Of a stretch of 40,146 nucleotides of DNA, positions 1 through 9,084 are shown piece by piece; position 1 is the stretch's first letter; each line of letters starts with the position of its first letter. This stretch comes from an uncultured Methylotenera sp. (GTDB lineage Bacteria > Pseudomonadota > Gammaproteobacteria > Burkholderiales > Methylophilaceae), in contig CABHOJ010000100.1 in the NCBI GenBank assembly GCA_902168195.1, positions 1-40,146 of the forward strand, given 5' to 3'. Made by a program: the position numbers and the translations under genes. The notes below the pieces were generated by a model. It was not told where the DNA came from. It made no database searches and saw nothing but the letters and a program-made list of their open reading frames with translations.

Positions 1-1380
1 GCCTCTTCCGGATACCTTGCCGGCATCCTCCGCCGGGGGGATATGAGCGGCAAGCTGGGCAGTACCTTGCTGCTGCACAGCGTGCCGGGCACCATGACAG
101 ATCGCGTACTGCTGGTCGGGCTCGGTAAGGAACGCGAGTTCGGCGAGCGTGAATATCGTCAGGCCGTGCGTGCTTCGTTGAAGGCGCTCAGTCATTCCGG
201 CGCGGCCGATGTGGCCAGCTTCCTCGCTGAACTACCGGTCAAGAAGCATAGCATCGAGTGGCGTGTCGCCCATCTCGCCGAGGTGGCGAGCGATGTCTTC
301 TATCGTTTCGACCGCATGAAGAGCAAACCGGCAGACACGGACAAGGGTGTCCGCCGACTGGTGATCAATGTCCCGCAACGCAACGACCTCAAAGCCGGCG
401 AGTCCGGCCTGAAGCAAGGCCTGGCGATCGGGGCTGGTGTCAGTTTCACCAAGGACCTCGGCAACCTGCCGCCGAACTATTGCACGCCGACTTATCTTGC
501 CGATCAGGCCAAGGAGCTGGGCAAGACTTACGGCATCCAGGTGGAAGTGCTGGAACGCGCCGATATGGAGAAGCTCGGCATGGGCTCTTTCCTCGGTGTC
601 GCGCAGGGCGCGGTGACCCCGCCGAAGTTGATCGTCATGCAGCACAAGAAAGGCAAGAAGAACCAGAAGCCGGTCGCGCTCGTGGGCAAGGGCATCACCT
701 TCGATACCGGTGGCATCTCCCTGAAGCCGGGCGCCGACATGGACGAGATGAAATACGACATGTGTGGTGCGGCGAGCGTGCTCGGGACGTTCAAAGCCAT
801 CGCCGAGATGGATTTGCCGCTCAATGTGGTCGGCATTATCCCGACTTGCGAGAACATGCCCGATGGTAACGCCATCCGTCCGGGCGATGTGCTGACCAGC
901 ATGTCCGGACAAACCATCGAAGTACTCAATACCGATGCCGAGGGCAGACTGATCCTATGTGACGCATTGACTTACGCCGAGCGCTTCGAGCCGGATGCGG
1001 TGGTCGATATCGCCACCCTGACGGGTGCCTGCGTGATCGCACTGGGCCATCACGCCAGCGGGTTGTTCAGCAATAAGGATAGCCTGGCCAAGGAACTGCT
1101 GCAGGCGGGCGAGCATGCCATGGATCGTGCCTGGCACATGCCGATGTGGGACGATTATCAAGGCCAGCTCGACAGTAACTTTGCTGACATGGCCAATATC
1201 GGCGGGCGTGCCGGCGGCAGTATCACAGCTGCCTGTTTTCTCTCCCGTTTCGCCAAGAAGTTCGACTGGGCCCATCTGGATATCGCGGGCACTGCCTGGA
1301 AATCCGGCAAGGAGAAGGGCGCCACCGGTCGTCCGGTGCCCTTGCTGACGGAATTCCTCATGCGTCGCGTCGGTGAATAG
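1..1380 (+). CDS. pepA: Leucyl aminopeptidase PepA (5' end missing)
   Basis: Cytosolic M17-family aminopeptidase that removes N-terminal residues from peptides; family members are hexamers with two metal ions per active site. The reading frame is open from base 1, upstream of the ATG at 43 used by the ORF track, so the gene starts outside the window and roughly 40 N-terminal residues are missing compared with the usual length of about 500. The signature NTDAEGRL is present, as is the metal-binding stretch GKGITFDTGGISLKPG with its conserved Lys and Asp. The C-terminal catalytic domain is complete. holC follows after 6 bases, so the two are probably cotranscribed. Family assignment is secure. 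Confidence 0.96.
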   Translation, partial: ASSGYLAGILRRGDMSGKLGSTLLLHSVPGTMTDRVLLVGLGKEREFGEREYRQAVRASLKALSHSGAADVASFLAELPVKKHSIEWRVAHLAEVASDVFYRFDRMKSKPADTDKGVRRLVINVPQRNDLKAGESGLKQGLAIGAGVSFTKDLGNLPPNYCTPTYLADQAKELGKTYGIQVEVLERADMEKLGMGSFLGVAQGAVTPPKLIVMQHKKGKKNQKPVALVGKGITFDTGGISLKPGADMDEMKYDMCGAASVLGTFKAIAEMDLPLNVVGIIPTCENMPDGNAIRPGDVLTSMSGQTIEVLNTDAEGRLILCDALTYAERFEPDAVVDIATLTGACVIALGHHASGLFSNKDSLAKELLQAGEHAMDRAWHMPMWDDYQGQLDSNFADMANIGGRAGGSITAACFLSRFAKKFDWAHLDIAGTAWKSGKEKGATGRPVPLLTEFLMRRVGE

Positions 1381-1386
1381 GCATCA

Positions 1387-1815
1387 ATGACACGCGTTGA
1401 GTTCTTCTTCAATGTCGAGGACAAGCTGCAGAAAGTCGCGGAACTGACGGGGCGTGCGGTCGGCAAAGGTCGCCGTCTGCATGTGTTCACGCCCGACGAG
1501 GCGACCGCTGAAACCCTCGGGCGCAAATTATGGACAGACCCTGCCTTGTCTTTCCTCCCGCATTGCGGACCCGACAACGCGCTGGCGGAGATGACACCCG
1601 TCATCATCGACAGCAGGGGGGAGTTGCTGCCGCACGACGATGTCCTCATCAATCTCAGGCCGGCATATCCTCCCTTCTTTAGTCGTTTTCGTCGCCTGAT
1701 CGAGATCGTGGGGCAAGACGAAGCGGATAAGGCGGAAGCGCGTCAACGTTTCCGCTTCTACCGCGATCGCGGTTACGAGATCAAAGCCTTCGATGCCAAC
1801 GGAGCCAGTCTATGA
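1387..1815 (+). CDS. holC: DNA polymerase III chi subunit HolC
   Basis: Chi subunit of the DNA polymerase III clamp-loader assembly. In the family it binds psi and the C-terminal tail of single-stranded DNA-binding protein. The 142-residue length is normal. The N-terminus TRVEFFFNV and the region LPHDDVLINLRP are typical of HolC. The gene lies 6 bases after pepA and its end overlaps the next gene by 4 bases (ATGA), which indicates translational coupling. pepA-holC is a common proteobacterial pair. No psi subunit gene is visible here. Confidence 0.92.
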   Translation: MTRVEFFFNVEDKLQKVAELTGRAVGKGRRLHVFTPDEATAETLGRKLWTDPALSFLPHCGPDNALAEMTPVIIDSRGELLPHDDVLINLRPAYPPFFSRFRRLIEIVGQDEADKAEARQRFRFYRDRGYEIKAFDANGASL

Positions 1816-2240
1816 CCGACAAACCTCAGGAAGGCCACGATCTGGCGCAAGTGCTGAGCCGCATCAATGCCCTGACCAAGAACCAGCCGGCGGACAAAGC
1901 GCTACCGCAGTTCGACGAAGGTATCCCGCTGCTGACGGAGGTCTACGAAGGGACAGCGCCTAGCTTGTCCGCGCGGCCCGATTTCCTGCCGCAAGCCACC
2001 CGCGTCTTCCCCAGCCTGAACCAGATCCGGGTCAGCGAAGCGGAAGCACAGGCACTCTCCCCAGTGTTGATCGAGCGATTGATGACGGAGATGACCCCCT
2101 TGATCGAGGAGGCCGTGAAGAAGGCGGTCAAGGCTGAACTGAAATCAGCACATGACGCCTTGAATACCCGGCTGGAAGCCGAACTGGTGCAGACCCTGCG
2201 ACTGAAGCTGCAAACGGCCTTGAGTGAAACCTCGGAATAG
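1812..2240 (+). CDS. Conserved-looking hypothetical protein downstream of holC
   Basis: I do not recognise a named family. The 142-residue protein has no signal peptide or membrane segment. Its N-terminal half is polar and proline-containing, with PLLTEVYEG near residue 38. The C-terminal half (about 80-142) looks strongly helical and charged, with repeated Lys/Glu/Ala and Leu spacing that would suit a coiled coil. The start overlaps the holC stop by 4 bases, so it is almost certainly translated with holC. A role linked to replication is only a guess from position. Codon use matches its neighbours, which supports a real gene. Confidence 0.75.
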   Translation: MTDKPQEGHDLAQVLSRINALTKNQPADKALPQFDEGIPLLTEVYEGTAPSLSARPDFLPQATRVFPSLNQIRVSEAEAQALSPVLIERLMTEMTPLIEEAVKKAVKAELKSAHDALNTRLEAELVQTLRLKLQTALSETSE

Positions 2241-2277
2241 ACTGGCGCGCATCGGCCGCAAGAGGGACTCAGCGGCG

Positions 2278-2661
2278 CTATTGCTGGCCCAGTAGGGTTT
2301 CGTAGCCTTTGGCGTCCAGCAGCTTGGCGGCGTCAGCCGCATCGCTGGGGCGATATTTGAAGATCCAGCTGGCGTAAGGTTTGTCGTTGATGTGTTCCGG
2401 ATTGCCTTGTAACACCTCGTTGATCGCCACCACCTCACCATCCATCGGCGCATGCAGATCGGAGCCGGTCTTGACCGATTCCACCAGGCCGCAGGGTTTA
2501 CCCGCTTCAAGCCGACTACCCACAGGCGGCGCTTCGACGAAGACGATGTCCCCGAGCAGGTCCTGGGCGTAATCGGTGATCCCGGCGAGCCAGGTGCCAT
2601 CCTCGGCCGGCTGGGTCCACAAATGTTCATCGGTGTAATGGAGTTCGGTTGGTATACGCAT
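2278..2661 (-). CDS. gcvH: Glycine cleavage system H protein
   Basis: Lipoyl carrier protein that shuttles the aminomethyl group between the P, T and L proteins of glycine cleavage. Length 127 residues is normal. The lipoyl-lysine motif is visible as LVESVKTGSDLHAP, with the modified Lys at about residue 64, and the N-terminus LHYTDEHLW is typical. The gene stands alone: gcvT and gcvP are not in the window. It is divergent from the pbpG-like gene with about 165 bases between them. I see no glycine-riboswitch-like structure in that leader. Free-standing H-protein paralogues can also serve as lipoate carriers, so a role outside glycine cleavage is possible. Confidence 0.94.
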   Translation of the reverse strand: MRIPTELHYTDEHLWTQPAEDGTWLAGITDYAQDLLGDIVFVEAPPVGSRLEAGKPCGLVESVKTGSDLHAPMDGEVVAINEVLQGNPEHINDKPYASWIFKYRPSDAADAAKLLDAKGYETLLGQQ

Positions 2662-2828
2662 GTTGGGTAAAGCCTCTGTCAGTTCAGACGATATTCTCGC
2701 ACAAATATGGACTGTGTTCTTTTGGCAACAATCTCAGATACTTTATAAAGTAATGCACGTATGTTGATGACAAATAGAATTAATTTGGCTAGTATTCAAT
2801 CGAATGTTCCTGAAGGGTGGGCCGTGCA

Positions 2829-3827
2829 ATGCTACGAAAATTGATGACAGTGTGTATCGCATTGAGTCTGGTCGTCCCGCCGTTCGTCGCCGAAGCAGGC
2901 CAGAAATCGCACAAGAAGGTCTCGGCATCCAGCAAACATAAAGCCGCCACCAGCCGCAAGATCATTCGCACCATCCGCTCCGACCGCAAGTACCGCGTCC
3001 AGAACGTCAATTACAACCGCAACGCCAGCGTCTTCAATGAAGAGCTGGACAGCACAGGCATCCTGCAACTGGCCTCGTCCAAGGCCTTGATCGTCAACCA
3101 GGAGACCGGCGAGACGGTGTATGCCAAGAGCACCAACATGCCGACCCCGATCGCGTCGGTGACCAAGCTCATGACGGCCATGGTCATGCTGGACGCGCGC
3201 CTGCCCATGGACGAGATGTTGACCATCTCCGAAGGGGATGTCGATATGCTGAAGGGCACCAGTTCGCGCCTCAGGCTGGGCACAGAACTGACACGCGCAG
3301 AATTGTTACAGCTGGCACTGATGGCCTCGGAGAACCGGGCCGCATCGGCGCTGGGCCGAAATTATCCCGGAGGCCTGACCTCCTTTATCGCTGCGATGAA
3401 CATCAAGGCGATCCAGTTGGGCATGACCAATACCCATTTTGTTGATCCGACCGGCCTCAATAGCGAGAACGTCTCGACCGCAGAGGATCTGGTCAAGATG
3501 GTGCGTGCCGCCTACCAGTACCCGGAGATCCGTCAGGTCAGCACCTCCGCTAACATGGAAGTGCCGGTGCGCGGGCTGCGCAACCCAGCCAATTTCGTCA
3601 ATACCAACATCTTGGTGCGCAACAGCGACTGGGTCATCGGCCTTTCCAAGACTGGCTATATCAACGAGGCGGGTCGTTGTTTGGTGATGCAGGCCGAGAT
3701 CGCAGGTCAGCCGATGATCATCGTGCTGCTCGACTCCTGGGGCAAGTATTCCCGTATCGGCGATGCACAGCGTATCCGTAAATGGATCGAGAGCAACAAC
3801 ATCATGACCACAGGCGTCTCAGGCTGA
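2829..3827 (+). CDS. pbpG: D-alanyl-D-alanine endopeptidase, PbpG/S11 family
   Basis: Periplasmic penicillin-binding protein that cuts peptide cross-links in murein. The three active-site motifs of the family are present: SVTK (Ser at about 110), SEN (about 167) and KTG (about 274). The N-terminus has a signal peptide, MLRKLMTVCIALSLVVPP, followed by AEA and a basic Lys/Ser-rich linker to about residue 50. The ORF track begins at a GTG (2817), but the ATG at 2829 gives a clean signal sequence and has AAGGG upstream, so I prefer it (332 residues). It ends at a strong bidirectional terminator shared with topA. Confidence 0.93.
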   Translation: MLRKLMTVCIALSLVVPPFVAEAGQKSHKKVSASSKHKAATSRKIIRTIRSDRKYRVQNVNYNRNASVFNEELDSTGILQLASSKALIVNQETGETVYAKSTNMPTPIASVTKLMTAMVMLDARLPMDEMLTISEGDVDMLKGTSSRLRLGTELTRAELLQLALMASENRAASALGRNYPGGLTSFIAAMNIKAIQLGMTNTHFVDPTGLNSENVSTAEDLVKMVRAAYQYPEIRQVSTSANMEVPVRGLRNPANFVNTNILVRNSDWVIGLSKTGYINEAGRCLVMQAEIAGQPMIIVLLDSWGKYSRIGDAQRIRKWIESNNIMTTGVSG

Positions 3828-3840
3828 TGACTGATACACG

Positions 3841-3877
3841 ACAATAAAAAAGCGGCCATGGGCCGCTTTTTTATTGT
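3841..3877. terminator. Bidirectional intrinsic terminator between pbpG and topA
   Basis: A perfect 17-base inverted repeat (arms 3841-3857 and 3861-3877) encloses a 3-base ATG loop. The core is AGCGGCC/GGCCGCT with A-rich and T-rich outer arms, so each strand carries a GC stem followed by six T's. It lies between the convergent 3' ends of the pbpG-like gene and topA and can stop transcription from both sides. Confidence 0.93.
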
Positions 3878-3901
3878 CTCTATGAATTGAAGTAGCGCCG
3901 A

Positions 3902-6496
3902 TCAGCTGCTTGCCGATTTTTTCACGGCTGGTTTTTTGGCGCTTGCCTTCTTCTTGACGGGTTTTTTGGCTGCTGGTTTTGTTGCCGTGGCTTTTTTCAC
4001 AGCAGGCTTTTTAGCTGCTGCCTTTTTCCTGGCAGGTGCCGCCTGCTTGGCAGGCGCTTCCTTGGCGGCCTTAGCACTCAGTAGCTCCAGCGCTTCGTCC
4101 ATGGTCAGGGTCTCAGGTTCCTGGCTCTTGCCCAGGGTCGCACGCAGTTTGCCATGCTGTACATAAGGACCATAACGGCCGGAATAGACGGCGATGGTGC
4201 CGTCTTCCGTAGGATGCTTGCCGAGATCGCGCAGCGGTGCCGGGCCTGAATTCGCTTGTGCCAGCAATTCGACGGCGCGTTCGAGGCCGATATCGAACAC
4301 GCTGTCGCTACGCGGGATGGACTTGAACTTGCCGTCATGGTTGACGTAAGGGCCGAAGCGGCCAAGATTGGCGACGATCTTCTTGCCGGTCTCGGGATGC
4401 TGGCCGAGGTCGCGTGGCAAGGCGATCAGTTTGAGCGCGACTTCCAGATTGACGTCAGCCAAGGCGATATCCTTAGGGATACTGACGCGTTTCGGTTTCT
4501 TTTTCTCGCCTTCCACCGCCTGGCCCAGTTGTAAGTAAGGACCGTAAGGCCCGTTGAGCAACAGGATGTCCTTCTGCGATTCCGGTTCCACGCCGATCTT
4601 GGTCGGTTCGGCGCGAGCGTCGCCGTTGCTGTTCAGGTTACGGATGTAATCGCATTCCGGATAAGCGGTACAGCCGATGAACATGCCGAACTTGCCGAGG
4701 CGCTTGGAAAGCGGTTTGCCGCATTTCGGACAATCCTCACCCGTGAGTTCGTGCGTCATCTCTGCACGGTCGATATTGGCCTTGGCGTTGATCTGTTGGT
4801 TGAAGCCTTGCCAGAACTCGTCCAGCACCGGCACCCATTCCCGTTCGCCTTCGGCGATATCGTCGAGCTCGTTCTCCAGGTTGGCGGTGAAGTCGTAATC
4901 GACGTAGCGTGTGAAGTGCTCGGTCAGGAACTTGTTCACGACGCGGCCGACATCGGTCGGCGTGAAGCGCTTCTTGTCGAGCACGACATACTCGCGGTCC
5001 TGCAGTGTCGAGATGATGCTGGCGTAGGTCGACGGGCGACCGATACCGTATTCCTCCAATACCTTGACCAGGCTGGCTTCACCGTAGCGTGGAGGCGGCT
5101 CGGTGAAATGCTGTTCGCCGAAGATCTTCTGCACGTCGAGGACTTCGCCCGTCTCCAGTTGCGGTAGCTTGCTCTCGCCTTCTTCTTCGGCGTCGTCCAC
5201 GCCTTCCATGTAGACGGCGATGAAACCGGCGAAGATCATGGTCTGGCCGGTCGCACGGAACAGGTTGGCTTCGGAGCCCACGGCGAGGTCGACACTGACG
5301 GCATCGAACTTGGCCTGGGCCATCTGGCACGCGAGCGAGCGTTTCCAGATCATCTCGTACAGTGAAAATTGTTCGGGCGTGAGGAACGCGCGCACACTGG
5401 CCGGGGTGCGCGTGATGTCGGTCGGGCGGATCGCCTCGTGAGCCTCTTGTGCGTTCTTGGCTTTGGTCTTGTACATGATGGGCGACTTCGGCAGATAGTC
5501 GGCCTCGAAATGCTTCTTGATGTAGTCGCGGATCTGCATCACGGCTTCGGTCGCCAAACTCATGGAGTCGGTACGCATGTAGGTGATGAGACCGACCGTA
5601 CCGGCACCGACGTCGATGCCTTCGTACAGCTGCTGTGCGATACGCATGGCGCGGCTGGTGGTGAAACCCAGCTTGCGCACGGCTTCCTGTTGCAGGGTCG
5701 ATGTCGTGAAAGGCGCAGCGGGGCTGCGGCTCTTTTGCTTCTTCTCGACACGTGAGACGGTCGCCTTGCCGGCACTGGCGAGTAGTAGCTTGCCGACGAT
5801 CTCGCGTTCCTGCTCCTGCGTGGTGATGGTGAACTGCTCCACCTTGTTGCTATCCAGCTGTACCAGGCGGGCATCGAAGGCATGCTGGTGCTTGCGCGAT
5901 TCGAGATGGATGGTCCAGTATTCCTGGCGCTTGAAGGCTTCGATCTCCAGCTCGCGCTCGACGATGAGGCGCAAGGCTGGGCTTTGTACACGCCCGGCGG
6001 ACAAGCCGCGGCGGATCTTCTTCCACAGTAGCGGCGACAGGTTGAAACCGACCAGGTAATCCAGCGCGCGACGCGCCTGCTGCGCGTTGACCAATGGCAT
6101 GGAGATGTCGCGCGGCGAAGCGATGGCCTCGTTGACCGCGCTCTTGGTGATCTCATGGAAAACCACGCGCTTGAGGATCTTGTCCTTGACCAGTTTCTTG
6201 TTCTTGAGGATCTCGGCGATATGCCAGGAGATGGCCTCCCCCTCGCGGTCCGGGTCGGTCGCTAGGTAGATGGCGTCGGCGACTTTCACCGCCTTGGCGA
6301 TGGCATCCACATGTTTCGCGTTGCGGTCGATGATCTCGTATTTCATCGCAAAATCGTTATCCGGATCGACGGCGCCGGTCTTGGGGACAAGGTCGCGTAC
6401 ATGCCCGTACGAAGCCAGCACTTCGAAATCCTTGCCTAGGTATTTCTTCAGTGTCTTGGCTTTGGAAGGGGATTCAACGATCAATAGTTTGGACAT
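3902..6496 (-). CDS. topA: DNA topoisomerase I (omega protein)
   Basis: Type IA topoisomerase that relaxes negative supercoils. The TOPRIM domain at the N-terminus opens with SKLLIVESPSKAKT and carries DPDREGE at about 81-87. The catalytic Tyr is in LITYMRTDS at about 306. A four-cysteine zinc ribbon, CPKC...CTAYPEC, follows near residue 600. Then come at least three repeats containing GPY (YGPYLQLG, FGPYVNHDG, YGPYVQHG). The last 50 residues are a Lys/Ala/Pro-rich basic tail. The ORF track starts 32 codons earlier, but that extension resembles no TopA N-terminus; the ATG at 6496 gives the canonical start and 864 residues. No clear Shine-Dalgarno is visible before it. Confidence 0.96.
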   Translation of the reverse strand: MSKLLIVESPSKAKTLKKYLGKDFEVLASYGHVRDLVPKTGAVDPDNDFAMKYEIIDRNAKHVDAIAKAVKVADAIYLATDPDREGEAISWHIAEILKNKKLVKDKILKRVVFHEITKSAVNEAIASPRDISMPLVNAQQARRALDYLVGFNLSPLLWKKIRRGLSAGRVQSPALRLIVERELEIEAFKRQEYWTIHLESRKHQHAFDARLVQLDSNKVEQFTITTQEQEREIVGKLLLASAGKATVSRVEKKQKSRSPAAPFTTSTLQQEAVRKLGFTTSRAMRIAQQLYEGIDVGAGTVGLITYMRTDSMSLATEAVMQIRDYIKKHFEADYLPKSPIMYKTKAKNAQEAHEAIRPTDITRTPASVRAFLTPEQFSLYEMIWKRSLACQMAQAKFDAVSVDLAVGSEANLFRATGQTMIFAGFIAVYMEGVDDAEEEGESKLPQLETGEVLDVQKIFGEQHFTEPPPRYGEASLVKVLEEYGIGRPSTYASIISTLQDREYVVLDKKRFTPTDVGRVVNKFLTEHFTRYVDYDFTANLENELDDIAEGEREWVPVLDEFWQGFNQQINAKANIDRAEMTHELTGEDCPKCGKPLSKRLGKFGMFIGCTAYPECDYIRNLNSNGDARAEPTKIGVEPESQKDILLLNGPYGPYLQLGQAVEGEKKKPKRVSIPKDIALADVNLEVALKLIALPRDLGQHPETGKKIVANLGRFGPYVNHDGKFKSIPRSDSVFDIGLERAVELLAQANSGPAPLRDLGKHPTEDGTIAVYSGRYGPYVQHGKLRATLGKSQEPETLTMDEALELLSAKAAKEAPAKQAAPARKKAAAKKPAVKKATATKPAAKKPVKKKASAKKPAVKKSASS

Positions 6497-6582
6497 GTAC
6501 ACACGATTTGTGGGATGCAGGAGCGGCAGATAATAAGAGTAAATCACTGCCATTAGCAAGAAACCTCTGAAATAAGAGTGGT

Positions 6583-6611
6583 TTGGCGTCAACTGGTTCG
6601 CCAGTTATGAT
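6583..6611 (+). promoter_or_regulatory. Predicted sigma-70 promoter of the cyclase gene, apparently leaderless
   Basis: A -35-like TTGGCG (6583-6588) and a -10 TATGAT (6606-6611) are separated by 17 bases. The ATG at 6618 begins 7 bases after the -10 element, where transcription would be expected to start. No Shine-Dalgarno precedes the ATG. The predicted mRNA would therefore have little or no 5' leader. Confidence 0.5.
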
Positions 6612-6617
6612 GCCTGC

Positions 6618-8486
6618 ATGAAATTATCTGGTCTCTCTCGCTATTTCGTCATCGCATGCACGGTCGCGGCCCTGTTGCTGATCGAAACGCAATGGTTGCA
6701 CGGCCTCCAGTCGTTGGAGAACCGCTTGTCCGATGCCATGATTCGGCAATTCGCGCTCAACAGCCGCCCTGACCCCGCCATCGTCATCGTCGATATCGAT
6801 GAGCGCAGCCTGGCACTGATGGCGGAATCGGTCGGCCGCTGGCCCTGGCCGCGCGCCATGCATGCCGAACTGGTTGAGGGGATATCCCGTCAGCAGCCCA
6901 AGGCCATCGTCTTCGATATCCTGTTCAGCGACCCTGACCTGACGCGTCCGCAGGATGACCAGTACTTCGCGGAGGTCATCGGGCGACTCGACCACCTCTA
7001 CTTCCCGATGCTGTTGCTCGATAACGAGGACGCGGGGAAAGGCATCCCCCTGAGCGAATACGCCGGACGACTCGGCATCAGCCCCGGCCCGGCCGCCAAC
7101 CAAGAGGCGACGGTGAGCCTGGTGTTGCCATTAGCGGCGATGCTGGAGACCGGGCGCATCGGTACGCATAACGCGATCGCCGATAAGGACGGCGTGGTAC
7201 GCAGCTATCCTATATATATGAATAGCAGCGGCTGGCAGGTGCCGTCTCTGCCCGCGCGCCTGGCGGTAGACCTTGGCTACCCGGTGCCGCAAAGCCAGAA
7301 CCTGCTACTCAACTGGCACGGCGGTGCCCTGGCGTATCAGCGGGTCAGCTATGCCGATGTTTACGCGGATCTTCAGCGTAGCCAGCCGCAGCGACCGACC
7401 GATGAGTTCAAGGATAAGCTCGTCATCGTTGGCGCGACCGCCACCGGCTTGCATGACGTGCGCGCGACGCCGGTGGATGGGTTCTATCCGGGTGTAGAGA
7501 TCCTCGCGACCGCGATGGACAACCTGAAGAACGGCGACAGCCTGCACAGGCTGCCTCATCTGTGGTCGGCGATCAGTGGCATCCTGCTCATCGGCCTGCT
7601 GGCATGGGGATTTGTCGCACGCCGGCAAGTACTGAGCTTGGGCATCGCACTCGGGGCGGTCTCGGCGGTCACCCTACTGGGGGCTTACCAGGCCCTGCAT
7701 GCCAGTTTGGTGCTGTGGGTACTGTCGCCGCTCGTTTTCGCATGGCTATATTTCCTGGTAGCCGCCTTCATGGAATACCTGGAAGAGCGCAAGGCGCGTG
7801 AACGTGCCGTCGCCACGTTCAGTCGCTTTCTTGATCCGCGCGTGGTACAGGCGCTGGTCGCCAAGGGTGTGACCCTGGCATCGCTAAGCGGCAAAAGCCG
7901 CCAGATCAGCGTACTGTTCTCCGATATTCGCGGCTTCACCACACTGTCCGAAGGCAGTACGCCGGAAGAGGTGGTTGAGTTGCTGAATGCGTATTTCACG
8001 CTGCAGGCGGAAGCGGTGTTCCAGCAGCAAGGTACGCTGGACAAATATATCGGCGATGCCATCATGGCTTTCTGGGGTGCGCCGACCGAACAGCCGGACC
8101 ATGCCTTGCGGGCGGTGGCCGCCGCTATGGACATGAGTGACAAGCTGGAACAGTTCCGCGAACAACTGGTGCAACAGGGCAAACCGGTGGGACAAAGCCT
8201 GGAGATCGGAATCGGCGTGCACAGCGGTCCGGCCGTGGTCGGTTTCATCGGCTCGCCCAATAAACAGGAGTACACGGCCATTGGCGATACGGTCAACCTG
8301 ACCAGCCGTATCGAGGGCCAGACCAAGGGGATCAGTCGTGTGCTGGTCTCGGAAGATACGCGCCAGCTATGCGAGTTGCAGGCCAACGGACATTGCCCGT
8401 ATGATTTTATCGATCACGGCAGTTATGAAGTCAAAGGGCGAAGCCGGGCAGTACGCCTGTACGAGCCCAAAAGAAGAGTCGCCTGA
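6618..8486 (+). CDS. CHASE2-domain adenylate cyclase (class III)
   Basis: Membrane-bound class III nucleotide cyclase with an extracytoplasmic sensor. One N-terminal membrane segment (about 9-28) is followed by a CHASE2 domain (about 35-310, with DPAIVIVDIDERSL and FDILFSDPD). Three further hydrophobic helices (about 315-390) and a short charged linker lead to the cyclase domain (about 425-590). The metal-binding Asp residues lie in FSDIRGFT and in KYIGDAIMAFWGAP. The substrate-selecting pair looks like Lys (LDKYIGD) and Thr (EYTAIGDTVN), and VNLTSR supplies the transition-state Asn and Arg. The Lys/Thr pair favours cAMP over cGMP as product. The ligand is unknown. SH3 and M48 genes follow in the same direction. 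Confidence 0.93.
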   Translation: MKLSGLSRYFVIACTVAALLLIETQWLHGLQSLENRLSDAMIRQFALNSRPDPAIVIVDIDERSLALMAESVGRWPWPRAMHAELVEGISRQQPKAIVFDILFSDPDLTRPQDDQYFAEVIGRLDHLYFPMLLLDNEDAGKGIPLSEYAGRLGISPGPAANQEATVSLVLPLAAMLETGRIGTHNAIADKDGVVRSYPIYMNSSGWQVPSLPARLAVDLGYPVPQSQNLLLNWHGGALAYQRVSYADVYADLQRSQPQRPTDEFKDKLVIVGATATGLHDVRATPVDGFYPGVEILATAMDNLKNGDSLHRLPHLWSAISGILLIGLLAWGFVARRQVLSLGIALGAVSAVTLLGAYQALHASLVLWVLSPLVFAWLYFLVAAFMEYLEERKARERAVATFSRFLDPRVVQALVAKGVTLASLSGKSRQISVLFSDIRGFTTLSEGSTPEEVVELLNAYFTLQAEAVFQQQGTLDKYIGDAIMAFWGAPTEQPDHALRAVAAAMDMSDKLEQFREQLVQQGKPVGQSLEIGIGVHSGPAVVGFIGSPNKQEYTAIGDTVNLTSRIEGQTKGISRVLVSEDTRQLCELQANGHCPYDFIDHGSYEVKGRSRAVRLYEPKRRVA

Positions 8487-8539
8487 TACCGCCACGCAAA
8501 AGTATGACGACGGAAGTCTTGATTAAGGGGAATCATCAC

Positions 8540-9082
8540 ATGAAACATCACCTACTCCTGCTCGGGCTGCTCTTGCTCCCCATGAGTGTGCTGGCTGGCG
8601 ACCCCGGCCAAACCCTGATCGCGGCCGATCTAAAGCAGGAGCCGTTCGCGGATGCCAAGACCGTGAGTAGTTTGCCTGCGGGTAGCGTGCTCGATGTCGT
8701 CAAACGCCAAGGCGGCTGGATGCAGGTGAAAGCGGCGGATGGCAGCGAGGGCTGGCTCAAGATGACCAGCATCAAGCTCGGTACGGGGACCGCAGCCAAG
8801 GGCGAGAGCGGGCTTGGCTCATTGCTCAATGTGGCGCGTAGCGGACGTTCCGGCAATACCGGGGTCACCGTCGCCACCGGTGTGCGCGGCCTCAGCGCCG
8901 AAGAGCTGAAGAACGCAAAACCGGCCCCCGACGCCGTGAAAAAACTCGATGGCTTCCCCAGCGGCAAACGCGAAGCGGAAAGCTTTGCCAGCGGTGCAAA
9001 GCTACAAAGCCAGAAGGTCGAATATCTGGGTATGTCGCAGGCGGCGACCAATAACAGCAGCACGTTCGGCGGAGGGCGTTGA
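8540..9082 (+). CDS. Exported SH3-domain protein
   Basis: Predicted exported protein of 180 residues. The signal peptide, MKHHLLLLGLLLLPMSVLAG, is followed by a bacterial SH3-like domain (about 25-80) containing LPAGSVLDVVKRQGGWMQV and GSEGWLKM. The C-terminal half is low in hydrophobics and carries GVRGLSAEELKNAKP, then a Ser/Asn/Gly-rich end. The ATG at 8540 is chosen over the upstream ATG at 8504 because AAGGGG lies 9 bases before it and it opens directly on the signal peptide. It sits 53 bases after the cyclase gene and its stop is 2 bases before the ATG of the M48 gene, so coexpression with the peptidase is likely. SH3b domains often bind cell wall or protein ligands; the ligand here is unknown. 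Confidence 0.87.
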   Translation: MKHHLLLLGLLLLPMSVLAGDPGQTLIAADLKQEPFADAKTVSSLPAGSVLDVVKRQGGWMQVKAADGSEGWLKMTSIKLGTGTAAKGESGLGSLLNVARSGRSGNTGVTVATGVRGLSAEELKNAKPAPDAVKKLDGFPSGKREAESFASGAKLQSQKVEYLGMSQAATNNSSTFGGGR

Positions 9083-9084
9083 TC

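Noticed and set aside
2662-2828. Possible glycine riboswitch or clear promoter before gcvH
   Set aside because: The AT-rich gap has no tandem aptamer-like structure, and the -35/-10 candidates on both strands had poor spacing.
3936-4166. Plus-strand Ala/Phe-rich ORF resembling a membrane protein
   Set aside because: It is the complement of the Lys/Ala-rich TopA tail; AAG and GCN repeats read as hydrophobic codons on the other strand.
6497-6592. 32-codon N-terminal extension of TopA in the ORF track
   Set aside because: The extension has no similarity to topoisomerase I, and the canonical N-terminus begins at the ATG at 6496.
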